Positions 15,058 to 21,339 of a stretch of DNA of 24,118 nt are shown one piece after another. The stretch covers positions 1 through 24,118 of the forward strand of contig CAJUEK010000039.1 of assembly GCA_910585445.1 (NCBI GenBank), in the 5' to 3' direction. Every line of letters begins with the position of its first letter. Position 1 is the first letter of the stretch. Below the pieces are notes generated by a model, which had not been told where the DNA came from, searched no databases, and was given only the letters and a program-made list of their open reading frames with translations. The stretch is from an uncultured Bacteroidales bacterium. GTDB lineage: Bacteria; Bacteroidota; Bacteroidia; Bacteroidales; UBA932. Made by a program: the position numbers and the translations under genes.

Positions 15058-15810
15058 ATGAAAAGAATGATTTGCTGTGCATCAGCTGCGCTGTGCATGA
15101 TGTCTTGTGAAATGTCTTACTTTGAGGTCAGCCCTTTGTCTTCGCACGACCTTGAGAATTACGGGACTGTTCTTTTTGCGGAATATGTGTGTGCTCCTCT
15201 TCATGTGGCTGAATTGGTGACTGCATTTGACGCATATCTCCAGCTACCTGAAGAGGAAAAACAGAATGACTACCGCTTCTATGAGAATATTTTGCAGTTA
15301 GATGAGGGTGTATATTCGCTTGCCGATTCCCTCAGCGGATACATTGAGTGTCGGATTGATACTGGAGAAAAGACTTTGGCTTCAGGGAAATGGAAAATAA
15401 CCAACCTCAGGGTACGCATTGAAGATTATGCGCAGGGCCTGAATCTTTTCTATACTTTTTATTATTATGATGAGTTCGCGGCTGAATTGGTTGGCGGGGC
15501 TTTGAAATTGTATAATGGTTTCGGAAGTTCCGCTGACGCTCCGAAATCCATAAATGTCTCAGTGACAAATGCGGAGGATAACGGATATCTGATTGAGGCA
15601 ACCGGCAGGGAAAAGTCCGAATCGGGATTGGGCAGTGTCGCTGAAACGGTGAAGCCTATGAAGGTGGGCATAAGGAAGGTTGACGGCCGCATGGAATATG
15701 ACGGAGTTTTTGCATATTCGACATTCAGGTACAGCGACAACAGGGAACTTGACCGGTGCAGCCTGACTCTGAGGCCGGGATATTTGACAAAGTTTGATAC
15801 TGGAAGATGA
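15058..15810 (+). CDS. Putative lipoprotein, unknown family
   Basis: A 250-residue protein. The first residues MKRMICCASAALCMMSC form a lipoprotein signal peptide with lipobox M-M-S-C, so the mature protein would be lipid-anchored at C17. The rest has no motif that I recognise: it is acidic, with an N-terminal helical part and a beta-rich half (YECRIDTG-like strands, LRVRIEDYAQGLNLFYTFYYYDEF, MEYDGVFAYSTFRYSDNREL). The ATG at 15058 was chosen over 15040 because it places the basic residues directly at the front. It follows the barrel gene by 33 bp and may work with it. The G+C-rich terminator at 15886-15929 ends the unit. Confidence 0.7.
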   Translation: MKRMICCASAALCMMSCEMSYFEVSPLSSHDLENYGTVLFAEYVCAPLHVAELVTAFDAYLQLPEEEKQNDYRFYENILQLDEGVYSLADSLSGYIECRIDTGEKTLASGKWKITNLRVRIEDYAQGLNLFYTFYYYDEFAAELVGGALKLYNGFGSSADAPKSINVSVTNAEDNGYLIEATGREKSESGLGSVAETVKPMKVGIRKVDGRMEYDGVFAYSTFRYSDNRELDRCSLTLRPGYLTKFDTGR

Positions 15811-15885
15811 TTTTCTGTCAGTCTTCAGAGACCGGAAACTGACAAAAAGTCACGATTCTGGGCTTGGAACATATTTTGACCGGAT

Positions 15886-15929
15886 TGCGGCCGTGGACAT
15901 TGTGATTGTCCGCGGCCGCAGGTCTTTTT
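15886..15929 (+). terminator. G+C-rich terminator before htpG
   Basis: A stem of 14 pairs (15886-15899 with 15907-15920, one G-U) and a 7-nt loop are followed after three bases by TTTTT at 15925-15929. It includes GCGGCCG/CGGCCGC arms. Confidence 0.85.
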
Positions 15930-15960
15930 GCATTGAGCTTTTTGCATGGTCTTTTTGCAT
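15924..15960 (+). repeat. Three CTTTTTGCAT direct repeats upstream of htpG
   Basis: The 10-mer CTTTTTGCAT occurs at 15924-15933, 15938-15947 and 15951-15960 (spacing 14 and 13 bp), ending 47 bp before the htpG start. The first copy overlaps the T-run of the terminator. The repeats may be binding sites of a stress regulator or overlapping promoter boxes; none has a TA at the right position for a full TAnnTTTG. Confidence 0.6.
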
Positions 15961-16007
15961 GGGTGGGCGGTTTGGATAACCGATAATAATTGAAATAACA
16001 GATTAAT

Positions 16008-18005
16008 ATGGCAACAACAGGTAAAATTGGCGTTACGACCGAGAATATTTTTCCGGTCATCAAGAAGTTTCTGTATTCGGATCATGAGATTTTCCTTCGT
16101 GAACTTGTAGCGAACGCGGTTGACGCGACTCAGAAGATGAAGGCTCTTGCGGCTTCAGGAGAGTTCGGCGGGGAGCTTGGGGAATTGGCCGTGCGCATTG
16201 AGCTTGACGAGGATGCAAAGACACTGAAGATTGTCGATAACGGAATCGGAATGACAGAGGAGGAGGTTGACAAATATATCAACCAGATTGCATTCTCGAG
16301 TGCAGGGGAGTTCCTTGAGAAGTATAAGGACCAGCTGAGCAGCATCATCGGACATTTCGGACTCGGCTTTTATTCGGCTTTCATGGTGGCCAATAAGGTT
16401 ACAATCGAGACGCTTTCATGGAAGGATGGAGCTAAAGGTGTGAAGTGGTCTTGTGACGGTTCACCTGAATATGAGATGGAGGCTTGCGACAAATCTGACA
16501 GGGGAACTGTAATTACCCTGTTCATTGATGACGAGGAGAAGGAGTTTGCGCAGAAGAGCCGCATCCAGGGACTCCTGAACAAATATTGCAAGTTCATGCC
16601 TGTGCCTGTGCTCTTCGGCAAGGAGCAGGAGTGGAAGGACGGCAAATATGTTGACACTGACAAGGATAATGTCATAAACAAGACGGAGCCTCTGTGGGCG
16701 AAGAAGCCGGCCGACCTTAAGGATGAGGATTACCAGGCTTTTTACCGCGAGCTTTATCCTATGCAGGATGAGCCTCTGTTCCATATTCATCTGAATGTGG
16801 ATTATCCGTTCAATCTCACAGGAATCCTGTATTTCCCTAAAATCAAGAACAATGTTGAGGTGTCACGCAACAAGATACAGCTTTATTGCAACCAGATGTT
16901 CGTGACGGATTCCGTTGACAATATTGTTCCGGATTTCCTTACTCTTCTGCACGGTGTGATTGATTCTCCGGATATTCCTCTGAATGTGTCGAGGAGCTAT
17001 CTGCAGAGCGATTCTAATGTGAAGAAGATATCAGGATACATCACCAAGAAGGTGGCTGACAGGCTTGAGGACATATTCAAGAATGAGCGCGAGGCTCTGG
17101 AGAGCAAGTGGGACAATCTCAAACTGTTCATTGAATATGGCATGCTTTCCGATGAGAAGTTCTGTGACAGGGCCATGAAGTTTGCCCTTCTGAAGAATAC
17201 TGAGAGCAAGTATTACAGCATAGAGGACTATAGGAAGGCTATAGAGCCGGCCCAGACTGACAAGGACAATAAGGTAGTGTTCCTTTATGCGACAGATGTC
17301 GAGGGACAGTATTCTTATATCGAAAGCGCTAAGGCCAAGGGATATGATGTGCTCCTTCTGGACTGCCAGCTTGACAGCCATTTCGTGAATCTGCTTGAGA
17401 CCAAGATTGAGAATGCGCGTTTCGCACGTGTGGATTCCGACAGCGTTGACAACCTGATTCCGAAGGAGGACAAGAGCCGTCCTGAGCTTTCTGAGGCTGA
17501 GCAGACGGATATTTCCGTAATTTTCCAGGCTGTGCTGCCGAAGGAGAACCAGTATTATGTACAGGCTGACAATCTCGGGGAGGGAAGTGCGCCTATACTC
17601 ATCACCCAGAGTGAGTTCATGCGCCGTTACCGCGAGATGTCGGCTATGGGCGGAGGAATGAATTTCTATGGTGAGATGCCGGCTTCGTACAACATCACCG
17701 TGAATATGCAGAACCCTCTCGTGGAGAAGATTCTTGCGGCTAAGACGGCCCAGGTCAAGCCTGCGGAGATAATACCGGATGCTGCCGAGGATGCGTCAGA
17801 GGAGGTGAAGCGTACTGTGACTGAGGCTAAGGAGAATGCTGCAGCTTCGCACAAGTCTGAACTTGAGTCTTTTGCTTCTGCGAATGACATCCTGCGTCAG
17901 GTGGCTGACCTTGCGCTTCTGGCCAACGGAATGCTGAAAGGCAAGGAGTTGAGCGATTTCATTGCGCGCAGTGCCAAGGTGGTTGAGGATGCTTATCTGA
18001 AATAA
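16008..18005 (+). CDS. htpG: Molecular chaperone HtpG (Hsp90)
   Basis: A 665-residue cytoplasmic ATP-dependent chaperone. The N-terminal GHKL ATPase domain shows F-L-R-E32-L-V-A-N36-A-V-D-A with the catalytic Glu and magnesium-binding Asn, D77-N-G-I-G-M and the lid motif GHFGLGFYSAFMVA (115-128). The middle domain holds VSRNKIQLYCNQMFVTD and P-L-N-V-S-R-S-Y-L-Q with the catalytic-loop Arg. The C-terminal dimerisation part carries a charged, alanine-rich stretch typical of Bacteroidetes versions. Bacterial HtpG proteins are usually 620-680 residues, so it is full length. It is a single-gene unit between two terminators; three CTTTTTGCAT repeats upstream are the only candidate control sites. 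Confidence 0.97.
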   Translation: MATTGKIGVTTENIFPVIKKFLYSDHEIFLRELVANAVDATQKMKALAASGEFGGELGELAVRIELDEDAKTLKIVDNGIGMTEEEVDKYINQIAFSSAGEFLEKYKDQLSSIIGHFGLGFYSAFMVANKVTIETLSWKDGAKGVKWSCDGSPEYEMEACDKSDRGTVITLFIDDEEKEFAQKSRIQGLLNKYCKFMPVPVLFGKEQEWKDGKYVDTDKDNVINKTEPLWAKKPADLKDEDYQAFYRELYPMQDEPLFHIHLNVDYPFNLTGILYFPKIKNNVEVSRNKIQLYCNQMFVTDSVDNIVPDFLTLLHGVIDSPDIPLNVSRSYLQSDSNVKKISGYITKKVADRLEDIFKNEREALESKWDNLKLFIEYGMLSDEKFCDRAMKFALLKNTESKYYSIEDYRKAIEPAQTDKDNKVVFLYATDVEGQYSYIESAKAKGYDVLLLDCQLDSHFVNLLETKIENARFARVDSDSVDNLIPKEDKSRPELSEAEQTDISVIFQAVLPKENQYYVQADNLGEGSAPILITQSEFMRRYREMSAMGGGMNFYGEMPASYNITVNMQNPLVEKILAAKTAQVKPAEIIPDAAEDASEEVKRTVTEAKENAAASHKSELESFASANDILRQVADLALLANGMLKGKELSDFIARSAKVVEDAYLK

Positions 18006-18061
18006 TCCCGTCAATGCTGAGTCGCATCCATTGGGTGCAAGCGGCTGACTTATATTATGCG

Positions 18062-18101
18062 AAAAGGGGCTGAATAAAAAGTATTATTCAAGCCCCTTTT
18101 T
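18062..18101 (+). terminator. Terminator of htpG
   Basis: A stem AAAAGGGGCT-GAATA with TATTCAAGCCCCTTTT (18062-18076 with 18085-18100, one bulge) is followed by TTCTTG and TTTTT. It lies 57 bp after the stop codon. Confidence 0.85.
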
Positions 18102-18293
18102 CTTGTTTTTCAGTGAGGTCAACTTAACTTAACCTTGTTTCCAAATATTTAGTTCTCAGAGAGTTATTCTTACCTCTTTTTTGAACAACTGAGTCTCTGA
18201 ATCTCAGAAAACTTATCGTCTGCAGCTCGCCACAAAAAGCCACCCGGGCATTGTGTCATTCGCTCGCGACCTTTTCAGTGCCGGATGCTCCTG

Positions 18294-18881
18294 TCATTTG
18301 ATAAGATTGAGGAACTCGTTGCGCGTTCGTTCGTCTTTGAGGAATATTCCGGAAAATGCGGATGTAGTGGTTACTGCATTGGCTTTCTGCACTCCTCTGA
18401 GAGTCATGCAGGTATGTGAGGCCTCAATGACTACAGCCACGCCAAGCGGCTTGAGCGTGTCCTGGATGCAGTCGCGTATCTGCACCGTAAGGCGTTCCTG
18501 CACCTGAAGGCGGCGGGCATATGTTTCCACCACTCTGGCGATTTTGCTGAGCCCGGTTATGGTGCCGTCCGGTATGTATGCGACATGTGCCTTGCCTATG
18601 AACGGCATCACATGATGCTCGCATGTGGAATATAGCTCGATGTCCTTGACCAGAACCATCTGCTTGTATTCTTCCTTGAACAATGCGCTGCTGAGGATAG
18701 CGGAACCGTCCTGCTGCATGCCTCCCGTAAGGAACTGCAATGCCTTTGCGACACGTTCCGGAGTCTTGAGCAGTCCTTCGCGCTGCGGGTCCTCCCCCAA
18801 AAGCCTGAGGATTTCCCTGTAGTGGGCGGCAATCTGCGCCGTAATGTCTTCGTCGTATCTTTCGTCTTTTATGTATGCCAT
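18294..18881 (-). CDS. folE: GTP cyclohydrolase I
   Basis: A 195-residue enzyme that converts GTP to 7,8-dihydroneopterin triphosphate, the first step of folate synthesis. Zinc ligands are seen as C87 (STCEHHVMPF) and C158 (SHTCMTLRGV) with the histidine of the CEHH motif; further family motifs are E-G-L-L-K-T-P-E-R-V-A-K and G-L-S-K-I-A-R-V-V-E-T-Y-A-R-R-L-Q-V-Q-E-R-L-T. This is the zinc-dependent FolE1 type, full length. The start MAYIKDERYDED fits. It is convergent with htpG and divergent from the DUF2795-like gene; its promoter box sits inside a short inverted repeat. Confidence 0.96.
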   Translation of the reverse strand: MAYIKDERYDEDITAQIAAHYREILRLLGEDPQREGLLKTPERVAKALQFLTGGMQQDGSAILSSALFKEEYKQMVLVKDIELYSTCEHHVMPFIGKAHVAYIPDGTITGLSKIARVVETYARRLQVQERLTVQIRDCIQDTLKPLGVAVVIEASHTCMTLRGVQKANAVTTTSAFSGIFLKDERTRNEFLNLIK

Positions 18882-18983
18882 GTCAGTCTGTATAATTGTC
18901 CTGAAAGTTGATGTGGTACACCCTTGCTTTGCGAATGGTACGATACTTGTATCTGACCATCAAATTGGAGTACACTGTAATCG

Positions 18984-19012
18984 GATGCAAAAATACGAAA
19001 AAGAACTGCATC
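18984..19012 (-). promoter_or_regulatory. folE promoter box inside a GATGCA/TGCATC inverted repeat
   Basis: TATTTTTG on the reverse strand (18988-18995) is an exact -7 box, about 107 bp from the folE start. It is flanked by GATGCA (18984-18989) and TGCATC (19007-19012), half-sites about 23 bp apart centre to centre, which could bind a dimeric regulator. No -33 TTTG is found. Confidence 0.4.
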
Positions 19013-19028
19013 ATTAAGTTTTTTTGTC

Positions 19029-19036
19029 TATATTTG
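19029..19036 (+). promoter_or_regulatory. -7 box TATATTTG for the DUF2795-like gene
   Basis: An exact consensus match lies 62 bp before the ATG at 19099, in the spacer shared with folE. Confidence 0.55.
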
Positions 19037-19098
19037 CCGCCCCGTTACTGAGGAATGTATGTTAAATATTGATAATTAGTAATTTAAACTTATACACT

Positions 19099-19320
19099 AT
19101 GTATTGGACACTTGAACTTGCATATAGGTTGGAAGATGCTCCATGGCCTGCGACAAAGGAGGAGCTTATTGACTATGCCACCCGTTCCGGCGCACCTCTC
19201 GAGGTTGTCGAGAATCTCGAGGAACTGGAGGACGACGGCGAAATCTACGAAAGCATAGAAGACATCTGGCCCGACTATCCTACCAAGGACGACTTTTTCT
19301 TTAACGAGGAAGAGTATTAG
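19099..19320 (+). CDS. Small acidic DUF2795-like protein
   Basis: A 73-residue protein beginning MYWTLELAYRLEDAPWPATK and ending D-D-F-F-F-N-E-E-E-Y. It is strongly acidic (long runs such as ENLEELEDDGEIYESIEDIW) with no cysteine or membrane segment. The pattern A-P-W-P-A-T-K-E-E-L-I-D-Y-A-x-R-S-G-A-P-L-E-V-V-E-N-L matches the small DUF2795 family, common and highly conserved in Bacteroidales, of unknown function. The start at 19099 is preferred to the ATG at 19069: it matches the family N-terminus as I remember it and follows the -7 box at a normal distance. It stands alone and ends in a stable UUCG hairpin. Confidence 0.85.
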   Translation: MYWTLELAYRLEDAPWPATKEELIDYATRSGAPLEVVENLEELEDDGEIYESIEDIWPDYPTKDDFFFNEEEY

Positions 19321-19353
19321 TAGGTTAAATGATTGAAAATCAATTGATTGTGA

Positions 19354-19389
19354 CGATATGAGGCGATTCTTCGGAATTGCCTCATATCG
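19354..19389 (+). terminator. 16-bp hairpin with C(UUCG)G tetraloop
   Basis: The arms 19354-19369 and 19374-19389 pair over 16 bp with one G-U pair, closed by a UUCG loop between C and G, an exceptionally stable RNA fold. It lies 34 bp after the DUF2795-like gene. Only a weak T-tract follows, so it may protect the mRNA end rather than stop transcription alone. Confidence 0.7.
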
Positions 19390-19498
19390 CATTTAATGGC
19401 ATTCTGTGGCATTTTGTCAAATTCAAACTTACCAAGAAACTTACCCCATAAGTTACCCTAACTTTGAAAAAGGAATAGTAACCGTTAAAAACAGAATT

Positions 19499-19570
19499 AT
19501 GAGTAAAACTGCCCAAATACTGCCCGACAACTATTACCAAATCCTCCTAAAAAAGTTCCCCCTAGATTAG
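19499..19570 (+). other. Short ORF of 23 residues, possible front end of a lost gene
   Basis: ATG 19499 opens the frame MSKTAQILPDNYYQILLKKF, then P-L-D and TAG at 19568-19570. A TAACTTTG box lies at 19459-19466. It reads like the first residues of a larger protein, and it ends where the reverse-strand broken gene ends (19567), which suggests a junction. I do not recognise the family, and it may be chance. Confidence 0.25.
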
Positions 19571-19929
19571 TCTTCCTTTAGAATCTGACGGTGCCCGATA
19601 CGGCTTCTTCTTTTTATGACTCCGCTGTCGTCGTTGCTTGATCTGTAATAATAGAGTTCATCATCAAAATCCATGAGTATCCTGATTATCTGGGCCAATT
19701 TCTTGCCGGTCTTGTGAAACTTCCTTGCCTGGAATCGTTCATCCATTTTATGGCCGGTCCAGTCAGCGTATGTATTGAAATACAGATATCAGTCATAGAT
19801 TCCGGGAACAGTAATGCTGTAGCCGTCCATTTCGATGATGTCCTCTGGCGTGCAACTATATGTGTTCCCCTCTTCGTCTTTGAGGACGACAAGGAAGATG
19901 TCCGGTGATATGGTATAGGTTCTCGGCAT
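19567..19929 (-). pseudogene. 120-residue gene of unknown function interrupted by an in-frame TGA
   Basis: On the reverse strand ATG 19929 opens MPRTYTISPDIFLVVLKDEE and reaches TGA at 19789-19791 after 46 codons. The same frame then continues without another stop for 73 codons (YLYFNTYADWTGHKMDERFQ, later MDFDDELYYYRSSNDDSGV) to TAA at 19567-19569. Both halves look like protein: charged and aromatic residues are mixed and no low-complexity runs occur. The simplest reading is one 120-residue gene broken by a nonsense change at codon 47. Two short genes, or recoding, are less likely. A TATCTTTG box lies at 20014-20021. No family recognised. The gene follows the 179-residue gene by 96 bp on the same strand. 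Confidence 0.5.
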
Positions 19930-20013
19930 GTCAGATTGAATGACATAGGCACTCTGTCGGATGTCTATGGTAGGAATTTAGAGTGGACGGGACGATTCCC
20001 GCCATCAGTTATG

Positions 20014-20021
20014 CAAAGATA
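20014..20021 (-). promoter_or_regulatory. -7 box TATCTTTG before the TGA-interrupted gene
   Basis: An exact TAnnTTTG match on the reverse strand, 85 bp upstream of ATG 19929 and just past the stop codon of the 179-residue gene. No -33 match. Confidence 0.45.
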
Positions 20022-20025
20022 GCAA

Positions 20026-20565
20026 TTATTTCGTTTTTGCCGCCTCGATCCTATAAAGCCCGTCTTCTCCTCTTCTGATGATATACTGCTCGGCTGCCCT
20101 CTTGCCGATCCTGTCGGAAACCTTCCTTTTTATCCTGGATACGTTTGTGTACCATGTTACCTTCTCCTCATCGCAGATCCCTTCCACGGCATCTTCGATG
20201 AGGTCGATGTCGTCATAGACAGTCTGGGAACCATATATCTCGCAGAGTTCGTCCCAGTATTTCCACAGTTCATCGGCATTGATTCCTTCCGGATATCTCA
20301 GGAACAGGATATACAGGGTTCTCTCCATGGGAGTGAGCCTGATCCTCGCATCGCCCGCATCTGGGAGTACCAGCATTCCTTTGGTGTCGATATATGCTCT
20401 TCCGGGCCTGTATTCTTCTGTAAGCAGGGTGTCTATCTCCTTGTCGGTTGCTCCTTTTATCTTGAGCTGTCTTAATAGTGTCTTGATCTGTGCGACGATC
20501 GAGGCCGCGTCTTCGTCCATCATCAGGCCGCCTCCAAGGGGAAGCGCCATTTCAATTCTTTCCAT
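20026..20565 (-). CDS. 179-residue protein with winged-helix-like C-terminal half, unknown function
   Basis: The N-terminal part (~15-60) is a charged helix-rich segment (AASIVAQIKTLLRQLKIKGA, TDKEIDTLLTEEY). The central and C-terminal part (ARIRLTPMERTLYILFLRYP, E-G-I-N-A-D-E-L-W-K-Y, then YTNVSRIKRKVSDRIGKRAAEQY and a final I-I-R-R-G-E-D-G-L-Y-R-I) has the spacing of a winged-helix domain such as in response regulators: 'LTPMERTLYILFL', an acidic loop, a recognition-type helix and a beta-wing. A DNA-binding role is therefore plausible but inferred. No receiver domain is present. The ATG at 20565 is the first after the leader; ATG 20547 is an alternative. The leader holds two hairpins and a 39-codon ORF. 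Confidence 0.75.
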   Translation of the reverse strand: MERIEMALPLGGGLMMDEDAASIVAQIKTLLRQLKIKGATDKEIDTLLTEEYRPGRAYIDTKGMLVLPDAGDARIRLTPMERTLYILFLRYPEGINADELWKYWDELCEIYGSQTVYDDIDLIEDAVEGICDEEKVTWYTNVSRIKRKVSDRIGKRAAEQYIIRRGEDGLYRIEAAKTK

Positions 20566-20581
20566 CGTTGTAGTTGGGTGT

Positions 20582-20650
20582 GCGGATTAGTTTTCCGCGC
20601 GTTAATGTTTGGGATTGTGCCTTGAGAACTGCAAGGCTACAGAGAATCCC
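20582..20650 (-). promoter_or_regulatory. Two hairpins in the leader of the 179-residue gene
   Basis: Directly before the start codon a stem GCGGA/TCCGC (20582-20586 with 20594-20598) has a 7-nt loop. Just upstream lies a two-part structure: outer GGGATT/AATCCC (20611-20616 with 20645-20650) around inner GCCTTG/CAAGGC (20619-20624 with 20632-20637). This resembles an attenuator or protein-binding leader. No known riboswitch class was recognised. Confidence 0.45.
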
Positions 20651-20660
20651 CTCAGGGACA

Positions 20661-20780
20661 TTAGTTGCCGCTGCTAAATCGATGGAATGAATTTCGGCAT
20701 ACACATCCAGATACGGCAACGGCAGCACTGCGTCGGTTACAGCAATGCTGACTACTGAATATGTTGTTGTTCCGTATCAT
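20661..20780 (-). CDS. Possible 39-residue leader peptide
   Basis: ATG 20780 lies about 15 bases after the expected start of a transcript from the TATCTTTG-type box at 20802-20809 and behind an A-rich stretch, a good Bacteroidetes start context. The frame encodes MIRNNNIFSSQHCCNRRSAA, then a segment with C-V-C-R-N and a final S-S-G-N. It is unusually rich in Cys, Arg and Ser. In another frame the same DNA is open without ATG for 74 codons (20776-20552), overlapping the start of the 179-residue gene. Either frame, or neither, may be translated. Confidence 0.3.
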   Translation of the reverse strand: MIRNNNIFSSQHCCNRRSAAVAVSGCVCRNSFHRFSSGN

Positions 20781-20801
20781 GTGTCTCTTTTTTTGCGGGT
20801 G

Positions 20802-20809
20802 CAAAGATA
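20802..20809 (-). promoter_or_regulatory. -7 box TATCTTTG between tRNA-Asn and the leader ORF
   Basis: An exact TAnnTTTG match lies 16 bp past the 3' end of tRNA-Asn. It could start a separate transcript through the 39-codon ORF and the 179-residue gene, with a leader of about 230 bases. Confidence 0.5.
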
Positions 20810-20825
20810 TATAAAAATTCTTTTG

Positions 20826-20897
20826 CGGGAACGGGAAGGGTCGAACTTCCGGCCAACGGATTAACAGTCCGCTGCTCTTCCACTGAGCTACGCTCCC
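20826..20897 (-). tRNA. tRNA-Asn (anticodon GTT)
   Basis: On the reverse strand the 72-nt gene has a GGGAGCG/CGTTCCC acceptor stem (one G-U pair), D-arm AGCTCAGTGGAAGAGC, anticodon loop CTGTTAA and T-loop TTCGACC. The 3' CCA is not encoded. It is the last gene of the six-tRNA operon. Confidence 0.93.
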
Positions 20898-20904
20898 ATG
20901 ACTG

Positions 20905-20977
20905 AGCCAGGAGCAGGATTCGAACCTGCGGGTATCGGTTTTGCAGACCGACGTGTTAGCCACTTCACCATCCGGGC
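20905..20977 (-). tRNA. tRNA-Cys (anticodon GCA)
   Basis: A 73-nt gene with acceptor GCCCGGA/TCCTGGC (one mismatch), anticodon loop CTGCAAA and T-loop TTCGAAT. The discriminator base is U, the identity element for cysteine. CCA is not encoded. Confidence 0.92.
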
Positions 20978-20980
20978 CTA

Positions 20981-21071
20981 TGGCGGGAACGGAAAGATTC
21001 GAACTTTCGACTCCCGAAAGGGGAGTGCCTCCTTAGCAGGGAGGTGGTTTAAGCCGCTCACCCACGCTTCC
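20981..21071 (-). tRNA. tRNA-Ser (anticodon GCT), CCA encoded
   Basis: Anticodon loop CTGCTAA, and a long variable arm (CTCCCC...GGGAG type) as in class II serine tRNAs. Acceptor GGAAGCG/CGTTCCC contains one A-C mismatch and one G-U pair, somewhat imperfect. Discriminator G, followed by an encoded CCA at 20981-20983; this is the only gene of the cluster with CCA. Confidence 0.92.
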
Positions 21072-21081
21072 ATTGTCTAAG

Positions 21082-21156
21082 GGTGAAGAACGGGCTTCGA
21101 ACCCGTGACCTCCGGATCCACAATCCGGCGTTCTGACCATCTGAACTATCATCACC
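21082..21156 (-). tRNA. tRNA-His (anticodon GTG)
   Basis: Anticodon loop TTGTGGA, T-arm ACGGGTTCGAAGCCCGT. The gene includes G-1 (21156) opposite discriminator C73 (21082), the histidine identity pair. The acceptor stem GTGATGA/TCTTCAC has one T-T mismatch. Confidence 0.92.
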
Positions 21157-21161
21157 ATTTA

Positions 21162-21236
21162 GTGGAGTCTCGTGGAATCGAACCACGTTCTCAGGATTTT
21201 CAGTCCTGCGCATACACCTGGTCTGCCAAAACTCCA
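21162..21236 (-). tRNA. tRNA-Phe (anticodon GAA), unusual D-arm
   Basis: Anticodon loop CTGAAAA between paired GGA/TCC arms, T-arm CGTGGTTCGATTCCACG and acceptor TGGAGTT/GACTCCA (one G-U pair). The D-arm (TTGGCAGACCAGGTGTATGC) is about two bases longer than usual, and the first base is T where most tRNAs have G. Identity rests on the anticodon. Confidence 0.8.
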
Positions 21237-21241
21237 TTCTG

Positions 21242-21313
21242 TATTCCTGTGAGGACTCGAACCTCAATTCCAAGCTTCGTAGGCTAGTGTCCTATCCATT
21301 GGACGACAGGAAC
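21242..21313 (-). tRNA. tRNA-Arg (anticodon ACG)
   Basis: A 72-nt gene: acceptor GTTCCTG/CAGGAAT (terminal G-U), D-stem GTCC/GGAC, anticodon loop CTACGAA and T-loop TTCGAGT. A34 would be changed to inosine by TadA to read CGU, CGC and CGA codons. It is the first gene of the operon. Confidence 0.93.
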
Positions 21314-21331
21314 GTTTCTCATTTGACAGTG

Positions 21332-21339
21332 CAAAGGTA
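21332..21339 (-). promoter_or_regulatory. -7 box TACCTTTG of the tRNA operon
   Basis: An exact TAnnTTTG match on the reverse strand lies 18 bp before tRNA-Arg, a good distance for a stable-RNA promoter. The -33 position reads TTTC-like, not TTTG. Confidence 0.65.

Noticed and set aside
15794..15979. 60-codon ORF between the lipoprotein gene and htpG
   Set aside because: It runs through the terminator hairpin and the CTTTTTGCAT repeats, so its open frame is incidental.
18102..18293. Possible small RNA or attachment site between htpG and folE
   Set aside because: Only scattered short CTCAGAGAG/CTCTGAATCTCAG similarities were found; nothing consistent enough to report.
19567..19929. Selenoprotein interpretation of the in-frame TGA
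   Set aside because: No hairpin of bacterial SECIS type was seen directly after the TGA, and the residues around it give no redox motif. Nonsense mutation preferred.
20898..21287. ORFs on both strands within the tRNA cluster, some reading like 'RTFDSRKG' or 'VESRGIEPRSQDF'
   Set aside because: These are translations of tRNA genes, a common source of false proteins; no gene called.
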